DNA of 64,000 nt from RAM1 sp050247515 (GTDB taxonomy: Bacteria; Pseudomonadota; Gammaproteobacteria; Burkholderiales; Burkholderiaceae_C). The DNA is taken from NCBI GenBank assembly GCA_050247515.1, contig JBFWUB010000018.1, positions 1 through 64,000 of the forward strand, in the 5' to 3' direction. This document shows, in pieces, positions 16,386 to 24,893 of this stretch; the stretch's first letter is position 1, and each line of letters begins with the position of its first letter. Under the pieces are notes generated by a model. It saw only the letters and a program-made list of their open reading frames with translations, was not told where the DNA came from and ran no database searches. The position numbers and the translations under genes are program-made.

Positions 16386-17222
16386 ATGAGCATTACCTAC
16401 AAAGACGCCGAAGGGGTGCGCGGCATGCGGGAAGCCTGCCGCCTGGCCTCCGAGGTGCTGGACTACCTGACGCCGCACGTCAAACCCGGCGTCACCACGC
16501 GCGAGATCGACCGTCTGGCCAACGATTACATGGTCAACGTGCAGGGCACCCGCTCCGCCACGCTGGGCTACCAGCCCCCCGGCTACCCGCCCTACCCGGC
16601 GTCGCTGTGCACCTCGCTCAACCACGTCGTGTGCCACGGCATTCCCAACGACAAGCCGCTGAAAAAGGGCGACATCATGAACATTGATGTCACCGTGATC
16701 ACCAGGGATGGCTGGTTTGGCGACAACAGCCGCATGTACATCATTGGCGACGCCTCCATTGCGGCCAAACGCCTGTGCGCGATCACCTATGAAGCCATGT
16801 GGCACGGCATCGTGCGCGTCAGACCCGGCGCGCGGCTGGGCGACATCGGCTTTGCCATCCAGAAATTCGCCGAAAGCAACGGCTACAGCGTGGTGCGCGA
16901 ATTCTGCGGCCACGGTATCGGCAAGGTCTTTCACGAAGAGCCGCAGGTGCTGCACTACGGCAAGCCCGGCACGCTGGAAGAGCTCAAGCCCGGCATGACC
17001 TTCACCATTGAGCCCATGATCAACGCCGGGCGCCGGGACATCAAGGAAATGGGCGACGGCTGGACCATCGTGACCAAGGACCATTCGCTGTCGGCCCAGT
17101 GGGAGCACACCATCCTGGTGACCGAGACGGGCTATGAGGTGCTGACGCTGTCGGCCGGCAGCCCGCCGCCGCCAGCTTTCGTGACAGCTGCCGCCGCTGC
17201 CCCCGCGCCTGCCGCGGCATAG
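16386..17222 (+). CDS. map: Methionine aminopeptidase, type I
   Basis: A 278-residue metalloprotease that removes the initiator Met from nascent proteins. Metal ligands and motifs: H-G-I-P (H near residue 83), D-I-M-N-I-D-V-T (D near 101), D-N-S-R-M-Y-I (D near 112), F-C-G-H-G-I-G (H near 175), F-T-I-E-P-M (E near 208) and E-H-T-I-L-V-T (E near 239). About 25 extra Ala/Pro-rich residues follow the catalytic core at the C-terminus. It is 4 bp upstream of glnD, so the two share a transcript; its partner in processing, def, is 3.3 kb away. Confidence 0.96.
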   Translation: MSITYKDAEGVRGMREACRLASEVLDYLTPHVKPGVTTREIDRLANDYMVNVQGTRSATLGYQPPGYPPYPASLCTSLNHVVCHGIPNDKPLKKGDIMNIDVTVITRDGWFGDNSRMYIIGDASIAAKRLCAITYEAMWHGIVRVRPGARLGDIGFAIQKFAESNGYSVVREFCGHGIGKVFHEEPQVLHYGKPGTLEELKPGMTFTIEPMINAGRRDIKEMGDGWTIVTKDHSLSAQWEHTILVTETGYEVLTLSAGSPPPPAFVTAAAAAPAPAAA

Positions 17223-17226
17223 GGTC

Positions 17227-19833
17227 ATGGCCAGCACCGAGGCGGCCCAGGCGCTGCGCGACGGCTACCGCGTCAAAAAGGCTGCGCTGCTGCAGACCGT
17301 GCAGACCAGCGGCGCCTCCACGCGCGGCATCCGCAAACTGCTGCAGGGCCTGGCCGCCCTGGCTGACGACGCATTGCGCGCACTGTGGGATCACGCAGGC
17401 TTTCCTGCGGGTTTTGCACTGGTGGCCGTGGGCGGTTTTGGTCGCGGGGAGCTGTTCCCGCACTCTGACGTGGACGTGCTGCTGCTCATGCCGGACGGTG
17501 TCTCGCCCGACGCCGACGAGGCGCTCAAACGCAAGCTTGAAGGCTTCATCGGCAGCTGCTGGGACAGCGGGCTGGAAATCGGCTCCAGCGTGCGCACGCT
17601 GGCCGACTGTGTGGCCGAGGCCGCCAAGGACGTGACGGTGCAGACTTCGCTGCTGGAGTCCCGCCTGGTGGCCGGCAGTCGCAGGCTGTACGGCCAGTTC
17701 GCCCGGCAGTTCGAGGCCGGCATCGACCCGCAGGCCTTCTTTGTGGCCAAGACGCTGGAGCTGCGCCAGCGCCACACCAAGTTTGAAAACACGCCCTATT
17801 CGCTGGAGCCCAACTGCAAGGAATCCCCGGGCGGCCTGCGCGACCTGCAGGTCATCCTGTGGGTGGCGCGCGCCGCCGGCTTTGGCAAGACCTGGGACGA
17901 TCTGGCCAGAAGCGGCCTGGCCACGCCGTTCGAGGCGCTGCAGATCAAGCGCAACGAGGCGCTGCTCAGCCTGATCCGCGCGCGGCTGCACCTGCTGGCC
18001 CACCGGCGCGAAGACCGGCTGGTGTTTGACCTGCAGACGGCCGTGGCGGAATCCTTTGGCTACACCAACGACATGTCGCCTGACGGCCGTCTGGTGGCCC
18101 GCGCCAGCGAGGCGCTGATGAAGCGCTACTACTGGGCCGCCAAGGCCGTGACCCAGCTCAACCAGATCCTGCTGCTGAACATTGAAGAGCGGCTGAACCC
18201 CAGCACCCACGAGCCGCGCCCGATCAACGGCCGCTTTTCGGACAAGGCCGGCATGCTGGAAGTGGCCAGCGACGACCTGTACCAGAAGAACCCGCACGCG
18301 ATCCTGGAGACCTTTTTGCTGTACCAGCGCACGGTGGGCATCAATGGCCTGTCGGCACGCACCCTGCGCGCGCTGTACAACGCGCGCGACATCATGGACG
18401 GCAAGTTCCGCAACGACCCGGTCAACCACCAGCTGTTCATGGCCATCCTGCAGGAGCCCAAGGGCATCACGCACGCCATGCGGCTGATGAACCAGACCTC
18501 GGTGCTGGGGCGCTACCTGTGGGTGTTCCGCAAGATCGTGGGGCAGATGCAGCACGACCTGTTCCACGTGTACACGGTGGACCAGCACATCCTGATGGTG
18601 CTGCGCAATGTGCGGCGCTTTTTCATCGCCGAGCACGCGCACGAATACCCGTTCTGCTCGCAGCTGGCCGCTGGCTGGGACAAGCCCTGGATCCTGTACG
18701 CGGCGGCGCTGTTCCATGACATTGCCAAAGGCCGCGGCGGCGACCATTCCGAGCTGGGTGCGCGCGACGTGCGCGCCTTTTGCCGCCAGCATGGCGTGCA
18801 CCGCGACGAATGCAGGCTGATCGAATTCCTGGTCAAGGAACACCTGACCATGAGCCGGATTGCCCAGAAGGAAGACCTGAGCAACCCCGACGTGATCGCT
18901 GCCTTTGCCAAGCGCGTGGGCAACGAGCGCTACCTGACCGCGCTGTACCTGCTGACGGTGGCCGACATCCGCGGCACCAGCCCCAAGGTCTGGAACGCCT
19001 GGAAAGGCAAGCTGCTGGAAGACCTGTACCGCTACACGCTGCGCGTGCTGGGTGGCCGCGCGCCCGACCCGGACGCCGAGGTCGAAGCCCGCAAACGCGA
19101 CGCGCTGGTCATGCTGGCGCTGCACGCCCTGCCGCACGAGGCCCACAAAAAGCTCTGGGACACGCTGGACGTGGGCTATTTCATGCGCCACGATGCCGCG
19201 GACATTGCCTGGCACACCCGCATGCTGTCACGCCACGTGGGCACGGCCAAGTGCATCGTGCGCGCGCGCCGCTCGGCCGTGGGCGAAGGCCTGCAGGTGC
19301 TGGTGTACACGCCCGACCAGACCGACCTGTTTGCCCGTATCTGCGGCTACTTTGACCAGGCGGGCTTCAGCATCCTGGACGCCAAGGTGCACACCGCCGC
19401 CAACGGCTATGCGCTGGACACCTTCCAGGTGGTCACGCCCATGCTGCCCGAGCACTACCGCGAACTGATCGGCATGGTCGAAAGCGAGCTGGACCACACG
19501 ATTGAAGAGCCCGGCCCCCTGCCCCCGCCCAGCCGCGGGCGGGTGTCGCGCCGGGTCAAGAGCTTCCCCGTCGCGCCGCGCGTGCACCTGGCGCCGGACG
19601 AAAAGGCCCAGCGCTGGCTGCTGAGCATTTCGGCCAGCGACCGCGCCGGGCTGCTGTACAGCGTGGCCCGCGTGCTGGCCCGCCACAAGCTGAACCTGCA
19701 GCTGGCCAAGGTCACCACGCTGGGTGAACGGGTGGAAGACACCTTTTTGATCGACGGGCCCGAGCTGCAGCAGAACAAGGCGCAGATCGCGATCGAGACC
19801 GAACTGCTGGAGGCATTGGCCTCGCCGGCCTGA
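17227..19833 (+). CDS. glnD: [Protein-PII] uridylyltransferase/uridylyl-removing enzyme GlnD
   Basis: An 868-residue bifunctional sensor of glutamine that uridylylates and de-uridylylates PII proteins. Domains: nucleotidyltransferase with G-G-F-G-R-G-E-L and D-V-D-V-L-L-L near residues 67-84; a helical middle; an HD phosphohydrolase with F-H-D-I-A-K-G-R-G-G-D-H-S near 496; and two C-terminal ACT domains (about 685-770 and 795-868) that bind glutamine. The length is usual. The stop codon sits in the loop of a GC-rich 7-bp inverted repeat (19824-19840) without a T-run, between glnD and the convergent methyltransferase gene. Confidence 0.96.
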   Translation: MASTEAAQALRDGYRVKKAALLQTVQTSGASTRGIRKLLQGLAALADDALRALWDHAGFPAGFALVAVGGFGRGELFPHSDVDVLLLMPDGVSPDADEALKRKLEGFIGSCWDSGLEIGSSVRTLADCVAEAAKDVTVQTSLLESRLVAGSRRLYGQFARQFEAGIDPQAFFVAKTLELRQRHTKFENTPYSLEPNCKESPGGLRDLQVILWVARAAGFGKTWDDLARSGLATPFEALQIKRNEALLSLIRARLHLLAHRREDRLVFDLQTAVAESFGYTNDMSPDGRLVARASEALMKRYYWAAKAVTQLNQILLLNIEERLNPSTHEPRPINGRFSDKAGMLEVASDDLYQKNPHAILETFLLYQRTVGINGLSARTLRALYNARDIMDGKFRNDPVNHQLFMAILQEPKGITHAMRLMNQTSVLGRYLWVFRKIVGQMQHDLFHVYTVDQHILMVLRNVRRFFIAEHAHEYPFCSQLAAGWDKPWILYAAALFHDIAKGRGGDHSELGARDVRAFCRQHGVHRDECRLIEFLVKEHLTMSRIAQKEDLSNPDVIAAFAKRVGNERYLTALYLLTVADIRGTSPKVWNAWKGKLLEDLYRYTLRVLGGRAPDPDAEVEARKRDALVMLALHALPHEAHKKLWDTLDVGYFMRHDAADIAWHTRMLSRHVGTAKCIVRARRSAVGEGLQVLVYTPDQTDLFARICGYFDQAGFSILDAKVHTAANGYALDTFQVVTPMLPEHYRELIGMVESELDHTIEEPGPLPPPSRGRVSRRVKSFPVAPRVHLAPDEKAQRWLLSISASDRAGLLYSVARVLARHKLNLQLAKVTTLGERVEDTFLIDGPELQQNKAQIAIETELLEALASPA

Positions 19834-19849
19834 GGCCGGCCGCCGCAGG

Positions 19850-20539
19850 CTACTGCGGGCCGCTGCGCAGGTAGCTGTGCAGGCGGCCCTTGTAGGCGGC
19901 GCCGTCGGGCAACGCGCTGACCCGCGTTTGCGTGTGCGAATACCCCAGCACCCCCATCTTTCGGCTGAAGCTGCCGTGATTGGCGCGGTCGGGGTCGGCG
20001 ATCATCACTTCCACATCGCTGCCCGAGTGCCGGTCAATGAACTGCGACAGCGCCTGCGGCTGGTCGCGGTCGTACAGCAGGTCGCTGCCGATGATCAGGT
20101 CAAACCGGCCCAACGCCGGGTTGCGCCGGTCCCAGTGGCCGGTCTGGTACTTCATCGCGGGCAAGTCGTTCAGGCGCAGGTTTTCCAGCAGGAAGGCTTC
20201 GGCCAGCGGATGGCAGTCGCTGGCGGTGATGTTGCCGCCGCGGCGGTGGATCACCAGGCTGGCCAGCGCCAGGCCGCAGCCCAACTCCAGGATGCGCCGG
20301 CCCTTGAGCTCGAACGACACCATGGCATGGGCCAGCACCCGGCCCGTGGGCCAAAGCAACCCAAACAGCGGCCAGGTGGCCGACGAGATGCCCAAGGCCC
20401 CGGCGGCCCCCGACGGGTCGTGGAACTGCTGGCGATCCAGCAGTGAACGCAGCTGCCAGTCGGCGCCTGCGCCTTGGATGGTTTCGAGTTTGGTCCGGTA
20501 GCCGGGATCGGGCGGTGTGTCAGTCGTCGTCACCGGCAT
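19850..20539 (-). CDS. Class I SAM-dependent methyltransferase, METTL/PrmA-like
   Basis: A 229-residue Rossmann-fold methyltransferase. Motif I is I-L-E-L-G-C-G-L-A-L-A-S near residue 84, and the post-strand acidic motif D-C-H-P near 109; the segment D-L-I-I-G-S-D-L-L-Y-D near 144 is typical of lysine-methyltransferase-like (METTL/PrmA-related) enzymes that modify proteins. The target is unknown. The start lies 20 bp inside the 3' end of def, so translation is probably coupled. Confidence 0.75.
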   Translation of the reverse strand: MPVTTTDTPPDPGYRTKLETIQGAGADWQLRSLLDRQQFHDPSGAAGALGISSATWPLFGLLWPTGRVLAHAMVSFELKGRRILELGCGLALASLVIHRRGGNITASDCHPLAEAFLLENLRLNDLPAMKYQTGHWDRRNPALGRFDLIIGSDLLYDRDQPQALSQFIDRHSGSDVEVMIADPDRANHGSFSRKMGVLGYSHTQTRVSALPDGAAYKGRLHSYLRSGPQ

Positions 20540-21059
20540 CCAGACCGGGGAACAGCACGTCTGTGTAGCCGAATTGAGTGAAGTCGCGCACCCGCATGGG
20601 GTACAGCTTGCCGATCAGGTGGTCGCATTCATGCTGCACCACCCGGGCATGGAAGCCGTCCGCCACACGGTCGATCGGCTCGCCATACGGGTCAAACCCC
20701 GTGTAGCGGATGCGCGCCCAGCGCGGCACGACGCCGCGCAGGCCCGGCACCGACAGGCAGCCTTCCCAGCCGTCTTCCTCGGCGTCGCCCAGGGGCGTGA
20801 CCACCGGGTTGATCAGCACGGTGCGTGGCACAGGCGGCGCATCCGGGTACCGCGGGTTGACGGTGTCGGTACCAAAGATCACCAGTTGCAGGTCCACGCC
20901 GATCTGCGGCGCGGCCAGGCCGGCGCCATTGACAGCGAGCATGGTCTCGAACATGTCGCGCACCAGCAGGTGCAGTTCGTCGGTGTCAAACGCCGGCACG
21001 GGCTGCGCCACGCGCAAAAGGCGCGGGTCACCCATCTTGAGAATGTCGCGTACGGTCAT
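20520..21059 (-). CDS. def: Peptide deformylase
   Basis: A 179-residue iron or zinc hydrolase that removes the formyl group from the N-terminus of new proteins, ahead of Map. The three family motifs are intact: G-A-G-L-A-A-P-Q-I-G near residue 45, E-G-C-L-S-V-P-G near 96, and Q-H-E-C-D-H-L near 142 (the two His of this motif and the Cys of the second bind the metal). The start ATG overlaps the stop of the restored hepT frame by 3 bases (ATGA), an unusual coupling to a toxin gene. Confidence 0.95.
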   Translation of the reverse strand: MTVRDILKMGDPRLLRVAQPVPAFDTDELHLLVRDMFETMLAVNGAGLAAPQIGVDLQLVIFGTDTVNPRYPDAPPVPRTVLINPVVTPLGDAEEDGWEGCLSVPGLRGVVPRWARIRYTGFDPYGEPIDRVADGFHARVVQHECDHLIGKLYPMRVRDFTQFGYTDVLFPGLDAGDDD

Positions 21060-21405
21060 GGCTTGGACTGCAGTTCTTTCAACCGATGCAATAAGTCTGG
21101 AATGTCATCCGTCACGATGCTCCAGAGGATGTCATCATCAATTCCCAGATAGGCGTGGATGAGCCTGTTTCGCGTGGCGACAACCTTGCGCCAGGGAATG
21201 TCCGGCTGCGCAGCCCTGACAGCTTCGGAATGTGCGTTGCCGCCTTTCCAACCAGCTCCAGATTGCGCAGAGTGGCGTCATAGTTGAGGCGGTCTGCGGC
21301 AAACGCCGGTCGATCCAGCCCGCGGGTGTATTCGAGCACTCTTTCGCAGAAGAGCACCATGTCGCCCAGATAGAAACGCCATTCGCGCTGCGGCGCTTCA
21401 GACAT
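21056..21405 (-). pseudogene. hepT: HepT-like (DUF86) HEPN ribonuclease toxin, frameshifted
   Basis: The reading frame breaks near 21225. The first part (from ATG at 21405) reads as a HepT N-terminus up to A-A-T-H-I-P. The normal continuation (E-A-V-R-A-A-Q-P-D-I-P-W-R-K-V-V) is found only in another frame, which runs on to the stop at 21056. A lost G in CCG-GAA explains it exactly: 350 bp present, 351 expected. The active R-x4-H-x-Y motif (R-N-R-L-I-H-A-Y) lies in the shifted part, so the product translated from the ATG should lack RNase activity. HepT toxins cleave RNA and are silenced by MntA through AMPylation of that Tyr. A sequencing error is the alternative. Confidence 0.88.
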
Positions 21406-21688
21406 GAATCATTTCCCGTTCGACATAGGGGCGCAGCTCCGGACGCAACGCCTTGTCCGTCACGAGGTCCACCTTGCAGCCCATCAGGTCTTCCAGGTAG
21501 AACTGCAGCCCGAAGTACTTTGCGGAAGTTGCCGGGCCTTCAAAGGCGACGAGCAGGTCAACATCGCTGCTGGCACCGGCCGCATCGCGCGCAGTGGAAC
21601 CAAACAACGAAAGTTCGCGCACGGCAAAACGACGCGCCAGCTCTGGCTTGTGGCGCGTCAGGAGATCAAGTGCAGTTGAGCGATCCAT
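21398..21688 (-). CDS. mntA: MntA-like nucleotidyltransferase antitoxin
   Basis: A 96-residue minimal nucleotidyltransferase. The signature G-S-T-A-R-D with D-V-D-L-L-V ten residues after G-S (residues 30-44) fits the G-S-x10-D-x-D motif required for AMPylation by MntA antitoxins. A third acidic residue, D75 in K-V-D-L-V, completes the metal site. It overlaps the start of hepT by 8 bp, the normal order for this pair. A promoter-like TTGAGC/AATAAT lies directly upstream. It remains intact although the partner toxin is broken. Confidence 0.85.
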   Translation of the reverse strand: MDRSTALDLLTRHKPELARRFAVRELSLFGSTARDAAGASSDVDLLVAFEGPATSAKYFGLQFYLEDLMGCKVDLVTDKALRPELRPYVEREMIHV

Positions 21689-21726
21689 GGCGGCTCATTA
21701 TTGCCCAGCGTATCCGTCTGGCTCAA
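21689..21726 (-). promoter_or_regulatory. Putative mntA promoter, leaderless geometry
   Basis: On the minus strand, TTGAGC (21726-21721) and AATAAT (21702-21697) are separated by 18 bp, and the -10 ends 8 nt before the mntA ATG. No SD sequence lies in between. Among the leaderless-type promoters proposed here it has the best -35 match. Confidence 0.5.
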
Positions 21727-21757
21727 CATTCGACTCGCCCCATGCACAATCTGCCGG

Positions 21758-22204
21758 GTGAATCCCCGATCCTGCACCCCGCAATCGCCTGCAGCCTTGT
21801 TGCCCACGCCTGTTCGCTGGCTGCTGTTGGCCGTCGCTGTGATCAGCCTGGCGCTGGGCGTGATGGGACTCTTTTTGCCCGTGGTACCCACGGTGCCTTT
21901 CCTGCTGCTGGCGGCCTGGGCCGCGGCGCGCAGCTCGCCGCGCCTGCTGGCCTGGCTGGAGGACCACCCGCATTTCGGTCAATCCCTGCGCGACTGGCGT
22001 CATGGCGGCGTGGTGCGCCGCCGCGCCAAATGGACGGCCACCGTGGTCATGAGCGCCAGTGCCGCATCGCTGCTGTGGTTTGTGAAACCCCGCTGGGCCG
22101 CCGCGCTGGCGATTGCCTGCATGGCGGTGGTGCTGGTGTGGTTGTGGATGCGGCCTGAGGTTGCGCCCGTTGACGCCGACGCGGCGGACGTTACCGTGCA
22201 CTGA
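21758..22204 (+). CDS. YbaN family (DUF454) inner-membrane protein
   Basis: About 148 residues from a GTG at 21758; an in-frame TTG at 21701 lies within the mntA promoter and is less likely. After a short N-terminus come two hydrophobic helices (V-R-W-L-L-L-A-V-A-V through G-L-F-L-P-V-V-P-T-V-P-F-L-L-L-A-A-W), then A-R-S-S-P-R-L-x-x-W-L-E-x-H-x-x-F-G and a pair of C-terminal helices. This is the DUF454/YbaN pattern. The function of the family is unknown. It lies between two toxin-antitoxin pairs and is convergent with yoeB (5 bp apart). Confidence 0.78.
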   Translation: MNPRSCTPQSPAALLPTPVRWLLLAVAVISLALGVMGLFLPVVPTVPFLLLAAWAAARSSPRLLAWLEDHPHFGQSLRDWRHGGVVRRRAKWTATVVMSASAASLLWFVKPRWAAALAIACMAVVLVWLWMRPEVAPVDADAADVTVH

Positions 22205-22209
22205 CGGCT

Positions 22210-22470
22210 TTACTCGCCGTAGTGATAGATGCAACTGAGGATGATGAGCGTCTTCCCGTTGACGCGGTATACAAGCCTGTGCCTGTCATTGATCCGGCGC
22301 GACCAGCAGCCCGCCAGTTGATGTTTGAGAGGTTCCGGTTTGCCAATGCCCGCAAAAGGCTCGCGCGATACGGCTTCAATCAGGTCAAGCGTCCGGACGA
22401 ACAGCTTGCGATCCAGCTTGAGCAGTTCCTGGAACTCCGCCCAACCTGTGGGCGTGAACTGGATGTCCAT
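22210..22470 (-). CDS. yoeB: YoeB/Txe family mRNA interferase toxin
   Basis: An 86-residue RelE-superfamily toxin. The ending S-R-R-I-N-D-R-H-R-L-V-Y-R-V near residue 56 and the terminal C-I-Y-H-Y-G-E carry the conserved Glu, Arg, His and Tyr of the YoeB active site; G-I-G-K-P-E-P-L-K precedes it. YoeB cleaves mRNA in the ribosomal A site and blocks translation start. It is intact and lies 11 bp after yefM on the same strand, in the usual antitoxin-first order. Confidence 0.9.
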   Translation of the reverse strand: MDIQFTPTGWAEFQELLKLDRKLFVRTLDLIEAVSREPFAGIGKPEPLKHQLAGCWSRRINDRHRLVYRVNGKTLIILSCIYHYGE

Positions 22471-22481
22471 GGCCGACGGGA

Positions 22482-22754
22482 TCAGCCGGCTGCCAGTTTG
22501 CGAAGCTGAGGCAGGGTCTTCGACTGCGTTTTACCGCGACTGGCTTCGTCCAGCGACTTCATGAGTTTGCGCGCATTCGCAGGGCTGTTCAGCAGATACG
22601 CGGTTTCCTCCCAGGCCTGAAAGTCTTCCAGCGACATCATCACCACGGCACCACCGTTCTGGCGCGTGATGATCACCGGTTCATGGTCCTGGATGGTTTT
22701 GTCCATCGTGGCCGTGAGGTGGTTGCGGGCATGGGTGTAGGTGACGGCTTGCAT
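22482..22754 (-). CDS. yefM: YefM/Phd family antitoxin
   Basis: A 90-residue antitoxin. The N-terminal half (M-Q-A-V-T-Y-T-H-A-R-N-H-L) is the Phd/YefM DNA-binding dimer fold, with P-V-I-I-T-R-Q-N-G-G-A-V-V-M-M-S-L-E-D-F in the middle; the C-terminal half is the toxin-binding tail with S-L-D-E-A. The ATG at 22754 is preferred to the ATG at 22763 because family proteins begin at this point. It is expected to repress its own operon together with YoeB; a TGTACA site lies 10 bp upstream. Confidence 0.9.
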   Translation of the reverse strand: MQAVTYTHARNHLTATMDKTIQDHEPVIITRQNGGAVVMMSLEDFQAWEETAYLLNSPANARKLMKSLDEASRGKTQSKTLPQLRKLAAG

Positions 22755-22761
22755 GCCACAC

Positions 22762-22769
22762 ATTGTACA
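22762..22769 (-). promoter_or_regulatory. TGTACA operator overlapping a -10 element of yefM-yoeB
   Basis: The palindrome TGTACA (22764-22769) is the known core sequence bound by YefM in E. coli. Here it overlaps TACAAT on the minus strand (22767-22762), a good -10 hexamer that ends 7 nt before the yefM ATG. Repressor binding would block the promoter. Only one TGTACA is seen, whereas E. coli has a second, shorter site. Confidence 0.55.
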
Positions 22770-22796
22770 GAAACAAGGACATATTGGACCGTTTGA

Positions 22797-24893
22797 TCAA
22801 CCCCCAGGCCCATCAGCCACCAGCGCGCGCAGCCCGTCCTCGTCCAGAACGGCCACACCCAGCTCACGGGCCTTGTCCAGCTTGCTGCCGGCCTCTGCGC
22901 CCGCGACCACATAGTCGGTCTTCTTGCTGACCGAGCCGGCCACCTTGGCGCCGGCGGCCTCCAGCAGGTCCTTGGCTTCGTCGCGGCTCAGCGTGGGCAG
23001 CGTGCCGGTGAGCACGATGGTCTTGCCTGTGAGGGGCCTGGGCGCGCGGGCGGCGGGCTCACCCTCCTCCCAGTGCACGCCGCAGGCACGCAGCTGTTCC
23101 ACCACTTCGCGGTTGTGCGGCTGGTCAAAGAAGGTGCGGATGCTTTGCGCCACCACCGGGCCCACGTCATTGACTTCCAGCAGTTGCTCCACGCTCGCGT
23201 CCATGATCGCGTCCAGCTTGCCGAAGTGGCGTGCCAGGTCCTTGGCCGTGGCCTCGCCCACATGGCGGATGCCCAAGCCGAACAGGAAGCGCGGCAAGGT
23301 GGTGTGTTTGGCTTTTTCCAGCGAGTCCAGCACGTTCTGGGCGGACTTTTCAGCCATGCGGTCCAGCGCCACCAACGCGGTGAACCCCATGCGGTACAGG
23401 TCGGGCAGCGTCTTGATGATGCCGCCGTCCACCAACTGGTCCACCAGCTTTTCGCCCAGATTCTCGATGTCCACCGCACGGCGCTGGGCGTAGTGCAGGA
23501 TGGCCTGCTTGCGCTGCGCGCCGCAGAACAGGCCGCCGGTGCAGCGGTGATTGGCCTCGCCTTCCTCGCGCACCGCGGCGCTGCCGCAAATGGGGCAATG
23601 CGTGGGCATGGTGAATATTTCAGCACCGGGAACACGCCGCTCCACCAGCACCGACACCACTTCCGGGATCACGTCACCCGCCCGGCGCACGATGACCGTG
23701 TCGCCGATGCGCACGTCCTTGCGGCGGGTTTCGTCCTCGTTGTGCAGGGTGGCGTTGGTCACGGTCACGTTACCCACGAACACCGGCGCCAGCTTGGCCA
23801 CGGGCGTGAGCTTGCCGGTGCGGCCCACTTGCACGTCGATGTCCAGCACGGTCGTCAGCTGCTCCTGCGCCGGGTATTTGTGGGCCACGGCCCAGCGCGG
23901 CTCGCGTGTGACAAAACCCAGCTGGCGTTGCAGCGCAAAGCTGTTGACCTTGTAGACCACGCCGTCGATGTCGAATGGCAGGCTGTCGCGCTCCGCGCCC
24001 ACCGCCTGGTGAAAGGCCACCAGTTCCGCCGCGCCGCGCGCCAGCGTGGTGCGCGCTGACACCGGGAAGCCCCACGATTTGAGCGTCAGCAACGCTTCGT
24101 ACTGGTTCTGGAAGTCCGGCCCCCCCTGCTCCACCGGCGTGACTTCTCCCCAGCCGTAGGCAAAGAACGACAGCGGCCGCTGGCGGGCGATGGTGGAGTC
24201 GAGCTGGCGCACGGCGCCGGCGGCGGCATTGCGCGGGTTGACGTAGGTTTTCTCGTTCTTCTGGCCCTGGGCGATTTTTTCGCGCTGCTGTTCGTTCAAG
24301 CGGTCAAAGTCGTCCCGGCGCATATAGACCTCGCCGCGCACTTCCAGCACGGGCGGCGCGTCGGCAGGCAGCTTCAGGGGAATCTGCCCGATCGTGCGGA
24401 TATTGGGCGTGACGTCTTCGCCAATTTCGCCATCGCCGCGCGTGGCGGCCTGCACCAGCACGCCGCTCTCATACCGCAGGTTGATGGCCAGGCCGTCGAA
24501 CTTCAGTTCGGCCACGTACTCCACCGGCGGGTCGGCATCGGTCAGGCCCAACTCGCGCCGCACACGGGCGTCAAAGTTCTGGGCACCGGTGGCTTCAATG
24601 TCGGTCTCGGTGCGGATGGACAGCATGGGCACGCGGTGGCGCACCTTGTCAAATGCGTCCAGGGCCTTGCCGCCCACGCGCAGCGTGGGTGAATCGGGCG
24701 TCAGCAGGTGCGGATGCGCTGCTTCCAGCGCCTGCAGTTCCCTGAACAGGCGGTCGTACTCGGCGTCGGGCACTTCCGGGTCGTCCAGCACGTAGTAGCG
24801 GTGCGCATGGTGATGCAGCACCCGGTGCAGCTCGGCCACGCGTTGCGCGGCGGTATCAGGTGCGGGGGGGCTGAAGAGGTCGGGCTCGGCCAT
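22797..24893 (-). CDS. ligA: NAD-dependent DNA ligase
   Basis: A 698-residue LigA, which seals nicks in replication and repair using NAD. Order: Ia domain with H-R-Y-Y-V-L-D-D-P-E near residue 31; adenylation domain with the AMP-accepting Lys131 in E-L-K-F-D-G-L-A; OB fold; a four-Cys zinc finger (C-P-I-C-G and later R-C-T-G-G-L-F-C) near residues 430-455; helix-hairpin-helix region; and a C-terminal BRCT domain from about 615. The ATG at 24893 overlaps the zipA stop (TGATG); a GTG one codon upstream is possible. The zipA-ligA order is common in proteobacteria. Confidence 0.97.
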   Translation of the reverse strand: MAEPDLFSPPAPDTAAQRVAELHRVLHHHAHRYYVLDDPEVPDAEYDRLFRELQALEAAHPHLLTPDSPTLRVGGKALDAFDKVRHRVPMLSIRTETDIEATGAQNFDARVRRELGLTDADPPVEYVAELKFDGLAINLRYESGVLVQAATRGDGEIGEDVTPNIRTIGQIPLKLPADAPPVLEVRGEVYMRRDDFDRLNEQQREKIAQGQKNEKTYVNPRNAAAGAVRQLDSTIARQRPLSFFAYGWGEVTPVEQGGPDFQNQYEALLTLKSWGFPVSARTTLARGAAELVAFHQAVGAERDSLPFDIDGVVYKVNSFALQRQLGFVTREPRWAVAHKYPAQEQLTTVLDIDVQVGRTGKLTPVAKLAPVFVGNVTVTNATLHNEDETRRKDVRIGDTVIVRRAGDVIPEVVSVLVERRVPGAEIFTMPTHCPICGSAAVREEGEANHRCTGGLFCGAQRKQAILHYAQRRAVDIENLGEKLVDQLVDGGIIKTLPDLYRMGFTALVALDRMAEKSAQNVLDSLEKAKHTTLPRFLFGLGIRHVGEATAKDLARHFGKLDAIMDASVEQLLEVNDVGPVVAQSIRTFFDQPHNREVVEQLRACGVHWEEGEPAARAPRPLTGKTIVLTGTLPTLSRDEAKDLLEAAGAKVAGSVSKKTDYVVAGAEAGSKLDKARELGVAVLDEDGLRALVADGPGG

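Noticed and set aside
19824..19840. Bidirectional terminator between glnD and the methyltransferase gene
   Set aside because: The 7-bp GC palindrome has no T-run on either side and includes the glnD stop codon, so termination cannot be claimed.
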